Below are positions 35,124 to 47,714 of a stretch of DNA of 64,000 nucleotides, piece after piece. The DNA is from Melastoma dodecandrum. Its lineage: Eukaryota > Streptophyta > Magnoliopsida > Myrtales > Melastomataceae. The stretch covers positions 4,236,001-4,300,000 of the forward strand of contig JARUPY010000533.1 of NCBI GenBank assembly GCA_029817715.1, written 5' to 3'. The position numbers and the translations under genes were made by a program. How positions within the stretch are numbered: position 1 is the stretch's first letter; each line of letters starts with the position of its first letter. Under the pieces are notes generated by a model, which did no database searches, had not been told where the DNA came from, and saw only the letters and a list, made by a program, of their open reading frames with translations.

Positions 35124-37715
35124 ATGGCCCTTGCATCTGCAACTCCACAGACGCAGCACCAACGGGATCGGGTCCTGTTTTTGACCACTGAGGACAGTTT
35201 GATGCTCAAGCAGATACAGTCTACGCACTCTCCCGATAGCTGTGAGGTCGACGTGAAGTTTGTGCTCTGGCTCATTCAGGAAATCTTCCATTGGGCCAGG
35301 CCTGCAATTGCCGGCTCGTCTCTTGTAGGAGTGAACTTTCTGTCCTTGTCTTCCTGTTGATTGTTATCCGATCACTCGAAGGCTAATCCTAACGAATATG
35401 CAGGGTCCTCCCCACCGGGTAGACAACTTACTTGACAGAAACTTACAAGACGAGCTGGACATGTTGTCATACACCATCAACAGGACTTCCTGCAAGGTCG
35501 GTGAATGCCTCTGCTTCTCCAATCGTGTTAAGTATCGGAAAAAGAAACAATTAAGAAATCCCTGAGTTAGTGTTTTTCAAATACGGCATCGGCAGATTTC
35601 TTGCAAGAGTGTTGCGGGTGGAGATGCTCATGCGACAGCCTTGAGCATATTCGACTTGCTGGCAAATTACTCATGGGAAGCGAAAGCGGTCGTCGCTTTG
35701 GCAGCCTTTGCTGTTAACTATGGAGAGTTCTGGCTGGTGGCCCAGCTCTATCCCTCCAATTCACTCGCCAGAGACGTAGCCCTCCTCAAGCAGCTCCCGC
35801 GGATATTGGAACGTGACGATTATCTTCAATCGAAGTTCGATGCTCTAACCAGTCTGATCAATGCGATGATGGAATTGACGAAATGCATGATCGAGTTTAA
35901 AGAGCTTCCGCCTCAGTACATCAGTCGTGATGCGCCGGAACTCTTAATGGCAATCCCCCACATCCCCGCGGCTGCTTACTGGATTGTCCGAAGCATAATC
36001 GCCTGCGTATCACAGATCAACAGCCTCATTGGCAGAGATCCAGAGTATGTGAAATGAACCATCACTATGATTAGATGTTTTGAAACGAACATGATATGGG
36101 ATTATGGTTCGTCCAGGCAAACGGCCTTCGCTGCGGAAGCATGGGAGTTGTCGAGCCTGGTGCACAAAATTGGCAGCATCCACAATCACCTGAGGAAGCA
36201 ACTCGGAATATGCTACCAGATAATGAGTGAGCGTGACGCCATCTGATCATCGTGCCATGGGCTTTTCCTCTCTGTTCTCGAGAGTTTTCATACGTTATGA
36301 CACAACGCAGATGAGAAGAGGAACACAGAAGCATACAGCAAGCTAGTTCGACTTCTTGAGAGTCCCCAGGTCGACAACACGAGGGTTCTTCAGGCTTTGA
36401 TATACACCAAGGATGACCGGCTTCCGCTCATCGAGGGCACCACAAAGAAAAGGGTAAATCATCCTGATTGCCAATACATTTTTGAGCCTTGAAACCGGCT
36501 TTCTCCAAGGCTCTGAGTGAACTGAACAGGTCGGCTTGGACATGTTGAGGAAGAAGTACGTGGTGCTATTGATCTCCGATGCAGATTCACCGAGCGATGA
36601 ACTGTTCATCCTCGAGCAAATGTTTGCAGAGGCAAAAGAAGCTCCTGCAATGACAGACAGCCAGTATGAGATAGTTTGGCTGCCGATGACCGACAGGTCA
36701 ATCCCTTGGAATGAGGAGAGGCAAAGGCAGTTCGAGAGCCAGCAGTCGATGATGCCTTGGTTCTCTGTTCTGCATCCCTCGCTGATAGATCCCGCAGTGA
36801 TCAAGTACATAAAGGAGGTGTGGCAGTTCGACAAGAAGGTGATGCTGGTCGTTTCGGATCCACAAGGGAAAGTGGTGAACCCAAATGCGATCCACATGAT
36901 ATGGATATGGGGGAGCCTGGCGCATCCCTTCACGAGGACAAGGGAAGAAGCCCTCTGGAAGGAAGAGACCTGGAGGATCGAGCTGCTCGCTGATTCAATC
37001 GAGCCACTGCTGTTCACCTGGGTCAGTAACTCTCCCGCTACTGTCGCTTCCCTAGCTTTCTGCATTCGGCAGCTTTGACATTTTATTGCAAAAACAGATG
37101 GCGGAGGGCAAGTACATCTGTTTGTACGGAGGTGAGGACATGGACTGGATCCGCAGATTCACGAAGACGGCAGCGGCAGTCGCTCAAACCGCCGGCATCT
37201 CCCTCGAGATGCTTTACCTGGGGAGAAGCAATCCCAAGGAGAAGGTCCGGAGGAACAATGACGTGATTGCTGCGGAAAAGCTGAGCCACACCCTCCCCGA
37301 TATCACCCTGATCTGGTTCTTCTGGGTGAGGCTCGAGAGCATGTGGCACTCGAAAGTTCAGCTCGGGAAGACGGTCGACAACGACCCGATCATGCAGGAA
37401 GTCATGACGATGCTGACCTTTGACGGCACCGAGAAGGGATGGGGCGTCATCACCGCGGGAGGCGAGGAGGCCGCTAAATCCAAAGGCGACGTGATGTTGA
37501 AGGGGCTAACGGAGTACGACAGCTGGAAGGGCCAGGTTAGCAAGATAGGATTCGTAGCCGCGCTGGATGACCACCTCCATGATATCCGTAGCAGCCACCA
37601 CTGTAACAGTCTGATACTGCCGAGCGCAGCTGGAAACATCCCCGAGACGGTGGTCTGTGCCGAGTGTGGCCGCGCCATGAACAAGTATATCATGTACCGC
37701 TGTTGCACAGAATAA
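35124..37715 (+). CDS. Sieve element occlusion protein, tandem copy 2
   Basis: P-protein subunit of phloem sieve elements. Exons: 35124 to 35324 or 35330 (two in-phase donors), 35404-35496, 35596-36044, 36117-36226, 36311-36453, 36530-37021, 37098-37715; about 701-703 residues. Conserved stretches: MLKQIQSTHSPDSCEVDVKF, ISCKSVAGGDAHATALSIFD, YSWEAKAVVALAAFAVNYGE, YVVLLISDADSPSDELFIL, YEIVWLPMTDRSIPWNEE, MIWIWGSLAHPFTRTREE, FFWVRLESMWHSKVQLGKT and the C-terminal Cys motif VCAECGRAMNKYIMYRCC. Exon number and phases match copy 1: exon 2 is 93 bases in both, and exons 3+4 total 559 in both. It lies 685 bases downstream in the same direction, so the two arose by tandem duplication. This copy keeps the family consensus better. 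Confidence 0.92.
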
Positions 37716-38062
37716 TCGAGATTAACAGATCTCTTAAACCGAATTATTCGAAATTTCGAGATTTGACAATAAAAAGCCAAAGATTTTATCTTCTAATGTA
37801 ACGATTAAGATACAGGAATTATCTGTATTTATGTGTCTATTAATATAAGTTAAAGTTTTCAATATTCGTGATATTGTTCCAAACACTTTTTTTTATTAAT
37901 CTCGTCTTCCTCACGCAATTCGCCAGACTCAGAACGAATTCCTCTCCCTTCTTGCCCGGTGCATGCAATCGATTCCGACCAGACGCCCACACCCGATTAG
38001 GGATTTGCAGGGATTAGGTTACCACCAACCAACCGCTTTGTCCGAATCCAGATCTTGTCGAG

Positions 38063-41000
38063 ATGTCTAAGCCCTGGGGAAACATCGGCGCGTGGGCCGC
38101 CGAGGCCGAGCGCGCCGAGGAGGAGGAGCGCGCGGCCGCCACTTCCAACCCGGAGCCTAACAACTTCCCCAGCCTCAAGGAATCCATCGCCGCCAAGCCG
38201 AAGAAGAAGAAGATGACCCTCAGCGAATTCAACTCCTCCGTGGCGGCCGCCGCCCCGGGATCCTACGGAAGCCTCACCCATGACGAGCGCCTCCGCCTAC
38301 CTACCGGCCCCAAGGAGAGGTCCCCTTACGAGGAAGATGACCGCCGCAACTTTGGCGGCCGACTTGGCGGTGGGTTCTCTTCCTACGGCGACCGCTCGAA
38401 TGGTCCCTCGAGGTATGATGGGGGAGGACGCAGGGGCGGTTTCGATGATGATCACCGTGGCCCCCCGCCGTCTAGGGTTTCGGATTTCGAGCCCTCACGG
38501 GCGGACGAGGCTGATAACTGGGCTGCCACCAAGAAGCCCATGGCTTCCTTTAACAACACTCCATCTCGGCCGGGTGGTGGTAATGCGAGATATGAGTCTC
38601 TCGGAGGAGTGGGGTCGAGGTCCGATGATGTGGACAATTGGGCGATGGGGAAGAGAGCCCAAGCTCCTCCTATGTCTGCCCCTGGCTACTCCCGGTCCTC
38701 CTCTGGTTTCGGCTCGGGGTTCCGTGATTCTCGAGATCAGGGGATGGATTCTGATAGATGGACTAGGGGTGGGGGAGGGTTTGGAGATGGCGGAGGAAGG
38801 AGCGAACGGCCGAGACTGGTCCTAGATCCGCCGAGCCGCAATGTCAGTGGGAATACTGTCGAGAATTTGAACGGAGGGGAAAAATCCAATAGGGCCAGCC
38901 CATTTGGGACAGCGAGGCCAAGGGAAGAAGTGCTGGCTGAGAAGGGGTTGGACTACAAGAAGGTAGATTTGGAGATTGATGCCAAAAGGAGTGTAGGAGT
39001 CACTTCTGGCGGTAGTCGGCCCTCGAGTGCGCAGTCCAATAGGTCTGAGAGTCAGGTTGATGAGGGTGGGGTTAAGCCACGGCCCAAGATAAATCCATTT
39101 GGGGATGCCAAGCCAAGGAAGGTTTTGTTGGAGGAGAAGGGATTGGATTGGCGTAAGGTTGATTCTGAGCTGGAGCGACATGCAGATAGGTCTTGCTTCT
39201 TTGATTTCCAATTTGTTTCATATTGTTTGAGCTCTCTATATATGGCATATTTGTTATCTTTTTTGTGAATATTTCTTTTAATTTTTTTTTTTATCTGGTT
39301 TGCCGGATCAAGTTTTGTGGGCTTGTTTTCTGTTTCAGATGTTGTTTTGCTTTTTCAAATTGCTATGCCAAGTGCTTACCTGACTAGGGTGCTGGATGGT
39401 TGCTTTATACCATTGCTAGTAGCTGCGGTTTATCTTTTCTGTAATAGGTACCTTGTGATGTACTTGCTGTTGGTCAGTTTTCGTGGATTTTGTTTTTCAC
39501 CTTTGTATGCCTGTGTAAGTGTCTACTGGTAGACTGTCAATAAATGCCATCACTTGAGTCTGGAAATACTTAGCCAATTCCGGTTGTAGTAATGCCTCCA
39601 GCATCTGGAATTAGATTGGAGAAACATAAATTTGATGTGCAATGACAAAATTCCTTTAGGTTCCACAGAGGAAGTTGGTATTTTGGTCTTTTAGATTGAA
39701 TAACTCTCCAATAATCGACGAACTCATTATTTGGTCATCGTTGTTTGACACGCCATATGCCAATATTTCTTGGGGTTCTCATTTTCAGGATGGAAATTGT
39801 GAATGCAAGCTAATAGTCTTTTATCACTCGGGGTTCCCATGCACTTAGCGAGAATCTTTTGCTTACACCACTTTGAAGAAATAGACGAATATTTGGTAGA
39901 ATGGCTTTGATGACTTTGATGGTTATGTTTTCTTAGACGTTCCCCAAGGTCGTTTTGGTAATGAAAAAACCGTATATGTTGTTTGGGAGGACTTTTTGGC
40001 ACGCAAGAATGAATATCCGTTGAAAGAGTTCTCTGTGCATGAATGATATCTAGTGCTGATGAAGTTCGTCGTGGAGTAGCATATTGACAGTAACATAGGT
40101 TGTGAACTCCCCCTTGCCACTTGGCACTTGATTTTGGCTTATGGGTTTCAAAAATATAATATCATTTGGCAATTTCAAGCCTATCTAGAACCACAGAAAT
40201 ATGTTTAATTGTGTGAGGGAATATGATAGAGAAGGTGTTGCTAAATTGATAGAAGAGTATTTCGTGTTTGTATAATTGACGAGTTTGTTACTCTTACCCC
40301 TTCGTTGTTGTATAATTATTTTAAAAAGGGAATTCTGTTTCTTGAACAATCCTATTTTTTTGTTATTGTCTCTATCAAAACCAATTAGTATTTTTCTCGT
40401 TTAGAATTGGACATCTTATGCATCTAATAGAAACTAGTTTTCAGGCCTTTGTCCGAGGAGGAGAAGCTGCTAAAGGAGGAAATAGAGAACTTAAGGAAAG
40501 AACTGGAGAGGCAGGTTACCCTGAAAGATGGCAAGGAATCTTCTGGGAATGGTACTGACACAGGCACTGTACTTGCTGTGAAGGAGAGAGATCTGGAAGC
40601 GTTGACTCGTGATTTGGATGATAAAGCCCGAGTTGGCCAAAAGGGCATCAACCGACCTGGTTCTATGTCTGGAAGGGTGGGTAGCTTCTCTGATAGGCCT
40701 TCTTCAAGGTCTGGATCCATAGGTGACTCCCGTAGCATGGACTGCTATGATCGTCCACTGTCTCGTGGGTCCGGAGATGCCTGGGCAAGGACAGGGAATG
40801 AGAGAAGAGGATTCCAGGGCACTAGGGATAGAGAATTTTCTGGCAGCCGAGATTTTGACAGGCAAGGACATTCGCTACCCATACCATCTTAGTTTCTTTT
40901 ATGGCCGGAATCACACAATCCATTGGTAGAAACTGAAACAGGTCGTCCTTTTTCGATAATGGTAGTTTTTTCGTGGGAGTCTTAGGAGTGCATCAAGTTT

Positions 41001-41176
41001 AACGGGGCCATTCTCTTCTAGAATTGGGCATGAATTTATGCATGATATCTCAACATGGGTTTAATTTGTCTTTTGATTCTACCTGTGATCTCAGCCGCAA
41101 TTAGGATGCTGTAGCTACCTGTTTTGATTGTTTACTGTTACTACTGGCCAGGTCAAGATCGAGAGATACATGGTAA
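38063..41176 (+). CDS. EIF4B: Eukaryotic translation initiation factor 4B
   Basis: Plant eIF4B binds RNA, poly(A)-binding protein and eIF4A and stimulates helicase activity in translation initiation. Exon 1 is 38063-39189 and exon 2 is 40445-40861. The N terminus MSKPWGNIGAWAAEAE is the family signature. It is followed by KKKKMTLSEFN, Gly/Arg/Ser-rich tracts, and two copies of the repeat NPFGxAKPRxxLxEKGLDxxKxD (ASPFGTARPREEVLAEKGLD and NPFGDAKPRKVLLEEKGLDW). The acidic/basic helix EEEKLLKEEIENLRKELE opens exon 2. I prefer a small third exon, 41152-41176 (RSRSRDTW and stop), which needs a GC donor (ACAG|GCAAGG at 40861). Without splicing, exon 2 would simply stop at 40892 after QGHSLPIPS. Intron 1 is long (1,255 bases). 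522 residues in the spliced model. Confidence 0.88.
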
Positions 41177-41179
41177 ACT

Positions 41180-43820
41180 GAGGCGGTTCCATATGGGCCG
41201 TACAGAGGAGTTTTTGGCCGTGCATCGTTGGCTTGTTACCGATTACCTGGTCTGCTTTCTCTACCTCGTTGATTCTGTTCTTGGATCGTCGAGGCACCTC
41301 AGGAGGGGCCTCTAGTATTCTCCTTTTCTTTTTGAGAGGGGGGGGGGGTCATCAAAAGAGAGATCCTCCTGTATTTGCTATTTTAAATGTTTCGAAGTTC
41401 CCTCTGTATTTGACTCATGAAGTAGTACTTCGTTTTTAGTACTTTTGATTTAATTGTATTATCTTCCCCCCCTGACAGTGTAATTGGATTACGTTCGTCT
41501 TTCTCTTTTTTTTTTTTTTCTTTTCAAAGAAGTCTCAAATTAGGACCGACTTTGTTTGCTCTTTGGGTTGATTCATTTTGAACTATCATGATGATGGTCT
41601 TCACAAAAAGTCAAGTCGGAGATCGATGTTGTTTTATTATTACACCCCCATAGATTTAGGTCATGTAGTCCGAGGCTTTTAACTAAAATAAGTTGTGTCC
41701 CAATCCGATCTTGGACTTGCTCTCATAATAATAATGTTTAAATAAAAAACAAAATGTATAGAATAAGAGACTTTCATTAAAAAAAAAAAGAAAGAAGAAC
41801 ATTAGTTGATCCCAAAAGAAGAGGACATGCAAATTATAACTACCAACATCGGGATTTTCTAATGCTATACCGCTACCTGGTCTTAATACTAATTAGCGGG
41901 TTAACGATGACCAGATTAGCCCCGTCCGACAGCAAAGAAGTAGGGATGGGTTCTAACAATCAATGGACCGACCGAGAATAAAACGAGGGCAATGGACAAC
42001 TCGAATTGATACAGTTCTCGGATAACTCGACGCTACCACCTAAACGACACTCTTAACTGAGGCACAATTAGAATTCACAAAGCCAACGGACAGAAAGGCA
42101 AACTTGTTTAAAAATTCTTAATTGGATGTATGTTCAGCATAGAGGTGATACACTTAATATAGGAAAGCATTCAATTACGACATTAACTAGCAGCATTAAC
42201 CGACTGAGTTATCCAAATTTTCTCAGTTTTAAGTGATCTCTCTCTCTAAATCTTGGCACTGAGGATTGATATGGTACTCAACATTGGGGGCCACTTTTTG
42301 GACAGAGGCCCAACTTCGGACTGACTCCCACGCCACTCCCCATCCCTCTTTCTCTTTTTTTTTCCTTTTATCCACCAAAGAGCAAGATCATGTGCTTGTG
42401 GGGTCACCCAATCTCCTAAACTCCCCCACCCCCCCCCCCCCCCCCCCAAAAAAAAAAAAATCTTATTATATTAGGAGAGTAGGAGTGGTGCGTGAGCTTG
42501 GCGCTTTCCCTGTCTGGTCCGCTTGAATTGGAGTTATTCGTGAACCAGGAAGCCGGTTGGCGTGGCAAGCAACAGGGAATCTTTGCTAACTCTCCATCTC
42601 CATCGCCATCTCCAATTAATGCCAACGGTCCCCCGGGTTGAATTGCCATTGATTTCCATGAACTGGGACAATGCCCACTTCGGCTCAGAGCTTCTTACTC
42701 CCCGAACCCCATTCCTTTGGCCTTTAGCAGCGGAGAGATCCATCCATCCATCCATCCGGAGAAGACCTGGCATAGGCAACAACTCCTGTTGTTTCAGGGC
42801 GAGCAAACTAGAGGAAGACATATCATGGACCACTCAATGGTAGTTCTTGACCAGAGGGAAAAAGAGAAGAAAAGAAAAAGAATAAACAAGGAATCCTGTA
42901 GCAGGCTTTTCTGAGCCATGGAATTAGATTCAATAAACAGTTAGCAGTCTTTAACAGATTCAAAACTCTCACAGCCAACGTAATGTATCTCAGAGAGTCA
43001 CCCATCTAATGCCAATAACTTGTAGAAACCATTGTTCATCCGGAAGAAACAACGACCGGATTTCTTAAAGCAACCCCTTGGGAGTTTTTGCCAATGACGT
43101 AATGCACATTTCCTAATTGGAATGGAAAAGGAACGAGCAATATAAACGGGAAATTCACGGCATCCAAAAAGTGCATGTCATGAAATATGATGAATAAGGT
43201 GAAGTGTTTATCAACCAAATATCTGTTGAAGGTTCAATGCCATGGTCATAACAACTCTTACCTGAATAATTCCCAGGAGCACTGCACTCTCTGCTCAGAC
43301 TTCCTCGCCGTTCTTAACCTACAAAACAAACAGAGAACGAAAATAAAAAAACAGAAAGAAAAAAAAAAGAGAGAAAAGCCCACTGAAAACCAACATTATG
43401 ACGGGAATAAACACAGACCACAAGACTACCATGTATTAAAAATCAACAAAAGACTACACAAGAGAAAACAAAGACATGGAATCACAACATGTGTGAGGGG
43501 AATAACTGTGTGCAAACAAGCACCGAATATCAACATCAATTAGATGAATTCTGGAGTAGAAGCTGCATATGATTTATGAAAAAGTGGACACTTGATCCAG
43601 AATGGATGCACAAATTTACACCACCAACTCTAATCCAAAATGGGAGTGGACTGGCATTCGTTCAATGGAACAGATAACAAAAGAGGATAATTCCCGGCTT
43701 TACAGTCCATGTGATTACATAACATATCAATAGGTTGCTTTGCTCTATGTTCAAAGCACGGTGATAGAAATAGAATCCGAGATAAGGCATCGGTCAAAGC
43801 AGAATCTGCCCCACATTCCC
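41180..43820. other. Intergenic region without recognised genes
   Basis: Contains the eIF4B 3' UTR, AT-rich DNA, a purine-rich A/G tract near 43340-43380 and a C-run/A-run junction. Short frames lack family resemblance. Confidence 0.6.
42429..42460. repeat. C19-A13 homopolymer junction
   Basis: Nineteen C followed directly by thirteen A. Length in the assembly may be unreliable. Confidence 0.8.
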
Positions 43821-43825
43821 AAAGG

Positions 43826-44606
43826 TTATTGCGAGGGATTCCCATGGCGAATGATGCAAACATTTCCAGGGTTTCCATGGAAATAATTACTATAAACATG
43901 AAGCTGGTGATTAGGTGTCTTCCAAGCTGCCTTTCCTGAGCTGGGGCCAGGAGGCGTGATTGGCGGTTTTGGCCTGCCAGCCATGAACTGGTGGAGACAC
44001 TGTTCAGCGACTGCAGGATTGCTAAACACGTGGGACTGCAAGGAGTCAACATTGCCCCCGCCTGATGACGAGGACGAAGCAAGCGATGACGGTGGAGTTA
44101 ATTTGGGCAAGGAAAGGAAGGCTCGAATCTTAGGGACAGCCGCACGGTCGTACTCCGCTATGAGGTTAGCGAGATCCCCGTCGCAGGTAATGGAAACGAG
44201 GGCATCTAAGTCCTCGGCCGGCAACTGGCAGCGGAGGGACACAGCCGTGCCGCAAAGTTCGCCCATCTTGAGGAGCAATTCTGTTGCAATTGCAAACAAA
44301 GCATTTCCCAAAATTGAGCTCCCCAGTGACGCCTCAAAATCAAGAAATCTTCACACACTTGAAAGAATCATTCGCCCAAACCACAAAACCAACGAAAGCC
44401 ATAAGCGCGCAAGAAACGGAGGGGCAGGGAGGTGGGGACAGACCAGAGAATTGGAGGGAGCGGGGGACGGAAAGGAGGCGGGTTTCCCGGCCGACGTAAC
44501 GGAGGCGGCAATCGGGGTGGCGGGGGAAGATCCTTCTGCCGTAGCTGCAGAGGAACTTGACGGTGGCAGCAGATTCCGGGGAAGGAGGAGGCCGTCCGAC
44601 GACCAT
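43826..44606 (-). CDS. PB1 (octicosapeptide/Phox/Bem1p) domain protein
   Basis: PB1 domains mediate protein-protein heterodimerisation. Two exons, 44606-44444 and 44280-43826, 205 residues. Exon 1 carries the basic face of PB1 (VKFLCSYGRRIFPRHPDCRL, then YVGRETRLLSVPRSLQFS). Exon 2 carries the helix and acidic OPCA-like part (ELLLKMGELCGTAVSLRCQL, ALVSITCDGDLANLIAEYDR). A low-complexity Ser/Pro tail follows. R replaces the usual G in SYGGRI and YVGGET, so the copy is slightly diverged but open. From memory, Arabidopsis At1g70640 is a similar small PB1 protein located next to RAY1; the same two families lie within 5 kb here, which suggests conserved synteny. Confidence 0.8.
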
Positions 44607-44649
44607 AGCCGATCAACGACGTAAGAGGAGGAGAATTGTAATGGAAGCC

Positions 44650-46350
44650 GAACCGAAGGTGGTGGGAGATGGAAGCTTCTTCTTCTTATTTCCTCTTCTA
44701 TTTGAACTTTGCCGACGGAGACTTTTAGCATATTGTTCCCGTCGGAAACGGGTTACCTTGAAAATATTCAACACTTATATTTATAAGAGTTCGGATTTAA
44801 TCCCAGTAATTAAAAATAGATGAAATATATTAATCAACGATGTTTAAATAATGTATTACAAACGAATCAAAAGCTTACAGTTATGAAAAATAATAAAGAT
44901 GATGGAGCGGTTAGTGGTGACGCCGTAGATTTGCTGATGGCGCTATAGACTTGCGAACTGGAATGGTGAAATTTGGCTACCGGAGAGGTGATGGGTGGAT
45001 TGTGGTAGAAGGCAGTGGTGGATCTGGATGCTTGGTGGTGGAGTGATGGCGGAGGTTTGATGTTGAGGCTGAGGTTGCTCACCAAGACGATGGAGTGAAG
45101 GCGGATATTGGCTATCAGAGCTACGGTTGCTCAATCTGATGGTGAAAGTGAAGACCAAGAACCCTTGCGAGTTCACCCAGGTCGGGGTCTGGACGCCTAT
45201 TAACTAAAACTAAAGGATTGATGATCAATGCAAAGTATGTCTTGGTTTGATTGTTGTATCTGACTAAGGAGGATCTTTTCCCTTTTATATTAAATCTTAG
45301 TATGCCTGGGATATTTGACGCGTTCTCAAAGTATTTTCCCAGGTCGTGGTCGACTTTCAAAAATTTCGGTGACAAATTGATCCCGGTAGACATGGCTTTT
45401 ATCCACATCGTCTATCAGTTTGGACTCGCATAGACTTAACAGCTTCTCTTTCTTATATCAAATCAGATAAATGGAGGAGTGTCCACAGATTTTCTCCACC
45501 GATCGTTTCAAATCTTGGGAACGTGGCCCAGTAATCTTTTTTTTTTCGAAAATCTCGGAGTCAAGAGCTTTTCTGATCTTCGTAGACTCTGACCCCGACG
45601 GTCCTTCGTAGACTTAGTACTTCCCTAGCGGGCTCACATAACGGTGGGCTTGTAAACACTATTAATGACCTCTGGACCTATGAGCTTCGTGTAAAATGGG
45701 CCCAAAACTTCTTGTTATTGTCTTGGTAGACTTGATATGGGTCAGCATAACTTTCTTCATAAAATGGCCTGAATTTATGTGCTCATCATAATTAGGCCCG
45801 AGAATTTTGTCATGCCAACAGATATAAAGGTCATCTAGTTCAATCGTCTTGTACGGAAGTCCATTATGATTCAAACCCAAGACATCCCGCAAGTCTCACA
45901 ATTACTTTGACCAACGGCTAAACCCGCCCCTTATGCATCTCTTGATGGAACGGGTTTTCAAAACCCCCCGTTAAACGCCCCTCCCTTTTTACTAAGTGTT
46001 AGGAAAAATCCGCCCTTTTTACATTTTAAGGGGCACATTTTACGAAACTCGGACCGTATTTCGTAATTTTTTTTTAAACTAACCATATTTTCGTACAAAT
46101 ATGCAAATACCATCGAAACACGACAAACTCCGCCAACTTTCCCGATTGATATCGATCGGGGGTTGTTCTACAAAGGAGGATGGCCCAAATGGTACCTGCC
46201 CAATGGGCCTAATTTACAAAGCCCAAAAACCAATATTGGATCGGTCCAATAAGCATCCCCCGACGGGAATCACTCTCTCACCATCAATTCCTCACCTCTA
46301 AATTTCTTATTTTTATTTACTTTTTTTTTTCTAAAAGGGCATTAAACTTT
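44650..46350. other. Intergenic region, possible old repeat DNA
   Basis: AT-rich then mixed sequence with short open frames of no recognised family. Near 46190-46230 are TGGGCC/GGGCCT and AAGCCCAAAA sequences resembling plant site II promoter elements, which would lie just before the PHT2;1 relic. Nothing else supported. Confidence 0.45.
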
Positions 46351-46619
46351 CTCTTGAACTGCCGACATGTACGCTCATCGCCGACGTAGTTCTCGTCTTC
46401 TCTTCACAGGGCTACTTTCTTCTTTGGCCGCTGCCGGGTTCTGGTTGCAGGTGATTTCGGATTCTCGTCTCTGCTGCGATTTCTCAGTCATGAAACGATG
46501 ACTCGTCAGGTCGCATCATATGGCCTGCCTCGACAACACTGCATCGTCGGGTCAATGGTCGGATTCGGCCTCATCTGTGGCGTAAACTGCGCTGTCTTCT
46601 GGAGCTCATTAGGAGGGCG

Positions 46620-47431
46620 ATGTCCTCATGGGTGATCTCACCTGTACACGGTTCGTGTACAGCATGCCAAATCCAGGACAAGCAACCTTTGTAGCCGACT
46701 GTACACGGTTGCGGTTTTTGTTGGATAACCAGCATCACCTTTGCGGCTTTCCCACTAAGCCAGTCTTTCCCTGCAGCTCTTCTACAGGCATTGGCCTGTG
46801 GTGTCGCAGGCACCTTCGCTGTCAACTGAATGATCGGGAAACAGATTGGCCATCTTCTCGTGCAACCCCAGTCCGCATCATTGAACTCTGAGGAGGCTAG
46901 AGAAGGACCTGGACCTAAAGGCGTGCAGCTGGAACTAGTCTAAGGCGTGTTTTTGTACATGCAAGTTCTGTCAGCCTGTTTCATGTCGTTTGCTCACGGT
47001 GGCAACAATGTGTCCAACGCCATCGGACTGCTAGCAGCAGCACTGCCTTCCTCCATGGGGTAGGCACATCTGGGGCGGAGATCGTGATCACAACAGACTT
47101 CCACGCTTGGGGAGGATTTGGGATCGTGGCTGGTCTCTCGATGTGGGGTTACAGGGTGATCTCAACGATTGGGAAGAAGATCACCGAGCTCACTTCCACG
47201 AGAGGGTTCGCAGTGGAGCTCGCCGCTGCTTCCTTTGTCCTCTTCTCTTCAAAGCTGGGGTTACCCATCTCGGTGAGTCACGCTTGTGGGAGCAGTCATG
47301 GGAGTAAAGTTCGCCAGGGGAATGAAAATAGTTGAGGATGGAGATCGGTGAAGGAGATCGTCGCTCCCTGGGCCGTGTCCATCTTCTTCACCTGGGTCCT
47401 GACAAAGCTCTTAAGCAAAATGCTAGGATTT
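46620..47431 (+). pseudogene. Plastid phosphate transporter PHT2;1 relic
   Basis: PHT2;1 is a proton-coupled phosphate transporter of the chloroplast envelope. Matching fragments in order: RFVYSMPNPGQA (about 46653), remains of a hydrophobic segment and QALACGVAGTF in another frame, then MIGKQIGHLLVQPQS. The best preserved part begins near 46954: [20 protein letters not shown] with [13 protein letters not shown], then LAWGGFGIV-type sequence (HAWGGFGIVAGLSMWGYRVI), IGKKITELTSTRGFAVEL, FSSKLGLPIS, and a final KEIVAPWAV-like tail to about 47431. Frames change at least four times and stops interrupt. The N-terminal half of the transporter is absent. Pseudogene status is directly visible and the family is confident. 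Confidence 0.85.
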
Positions 47432-47714
47432 GCATATCTATGTACAAATCAAACACCATTAACGGATCAAAAAATAGACATCCTCAAAAATCGACATTAG
47501 CATACACAACCTCATTCGGAAGGTTTCTTCTTCGTATTTACTGATCTCGTAAAAAGTCTTCATGTTGTATTGAACCAAAACGCAGGTACAATAGAAAGTA
47601 CAATTTCTTGCGGTGGATTTTCCGTCTTGTTCTAAACAAGCATCGAGGGAAACACCACACATCAATGAAGATTGGAGCATCCGAGAGCAGATTATGAAAT
47701 CTAACGAGGGGAAT

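Noticed and set aside
45662..45892. Minus-strand frame with plausible composition (GLNHNGLPYKTIELDDLYIC)
   Set aside because: No family recognised and no start context or exon partner. It could be old transposon sequence, but this cannot be supported.
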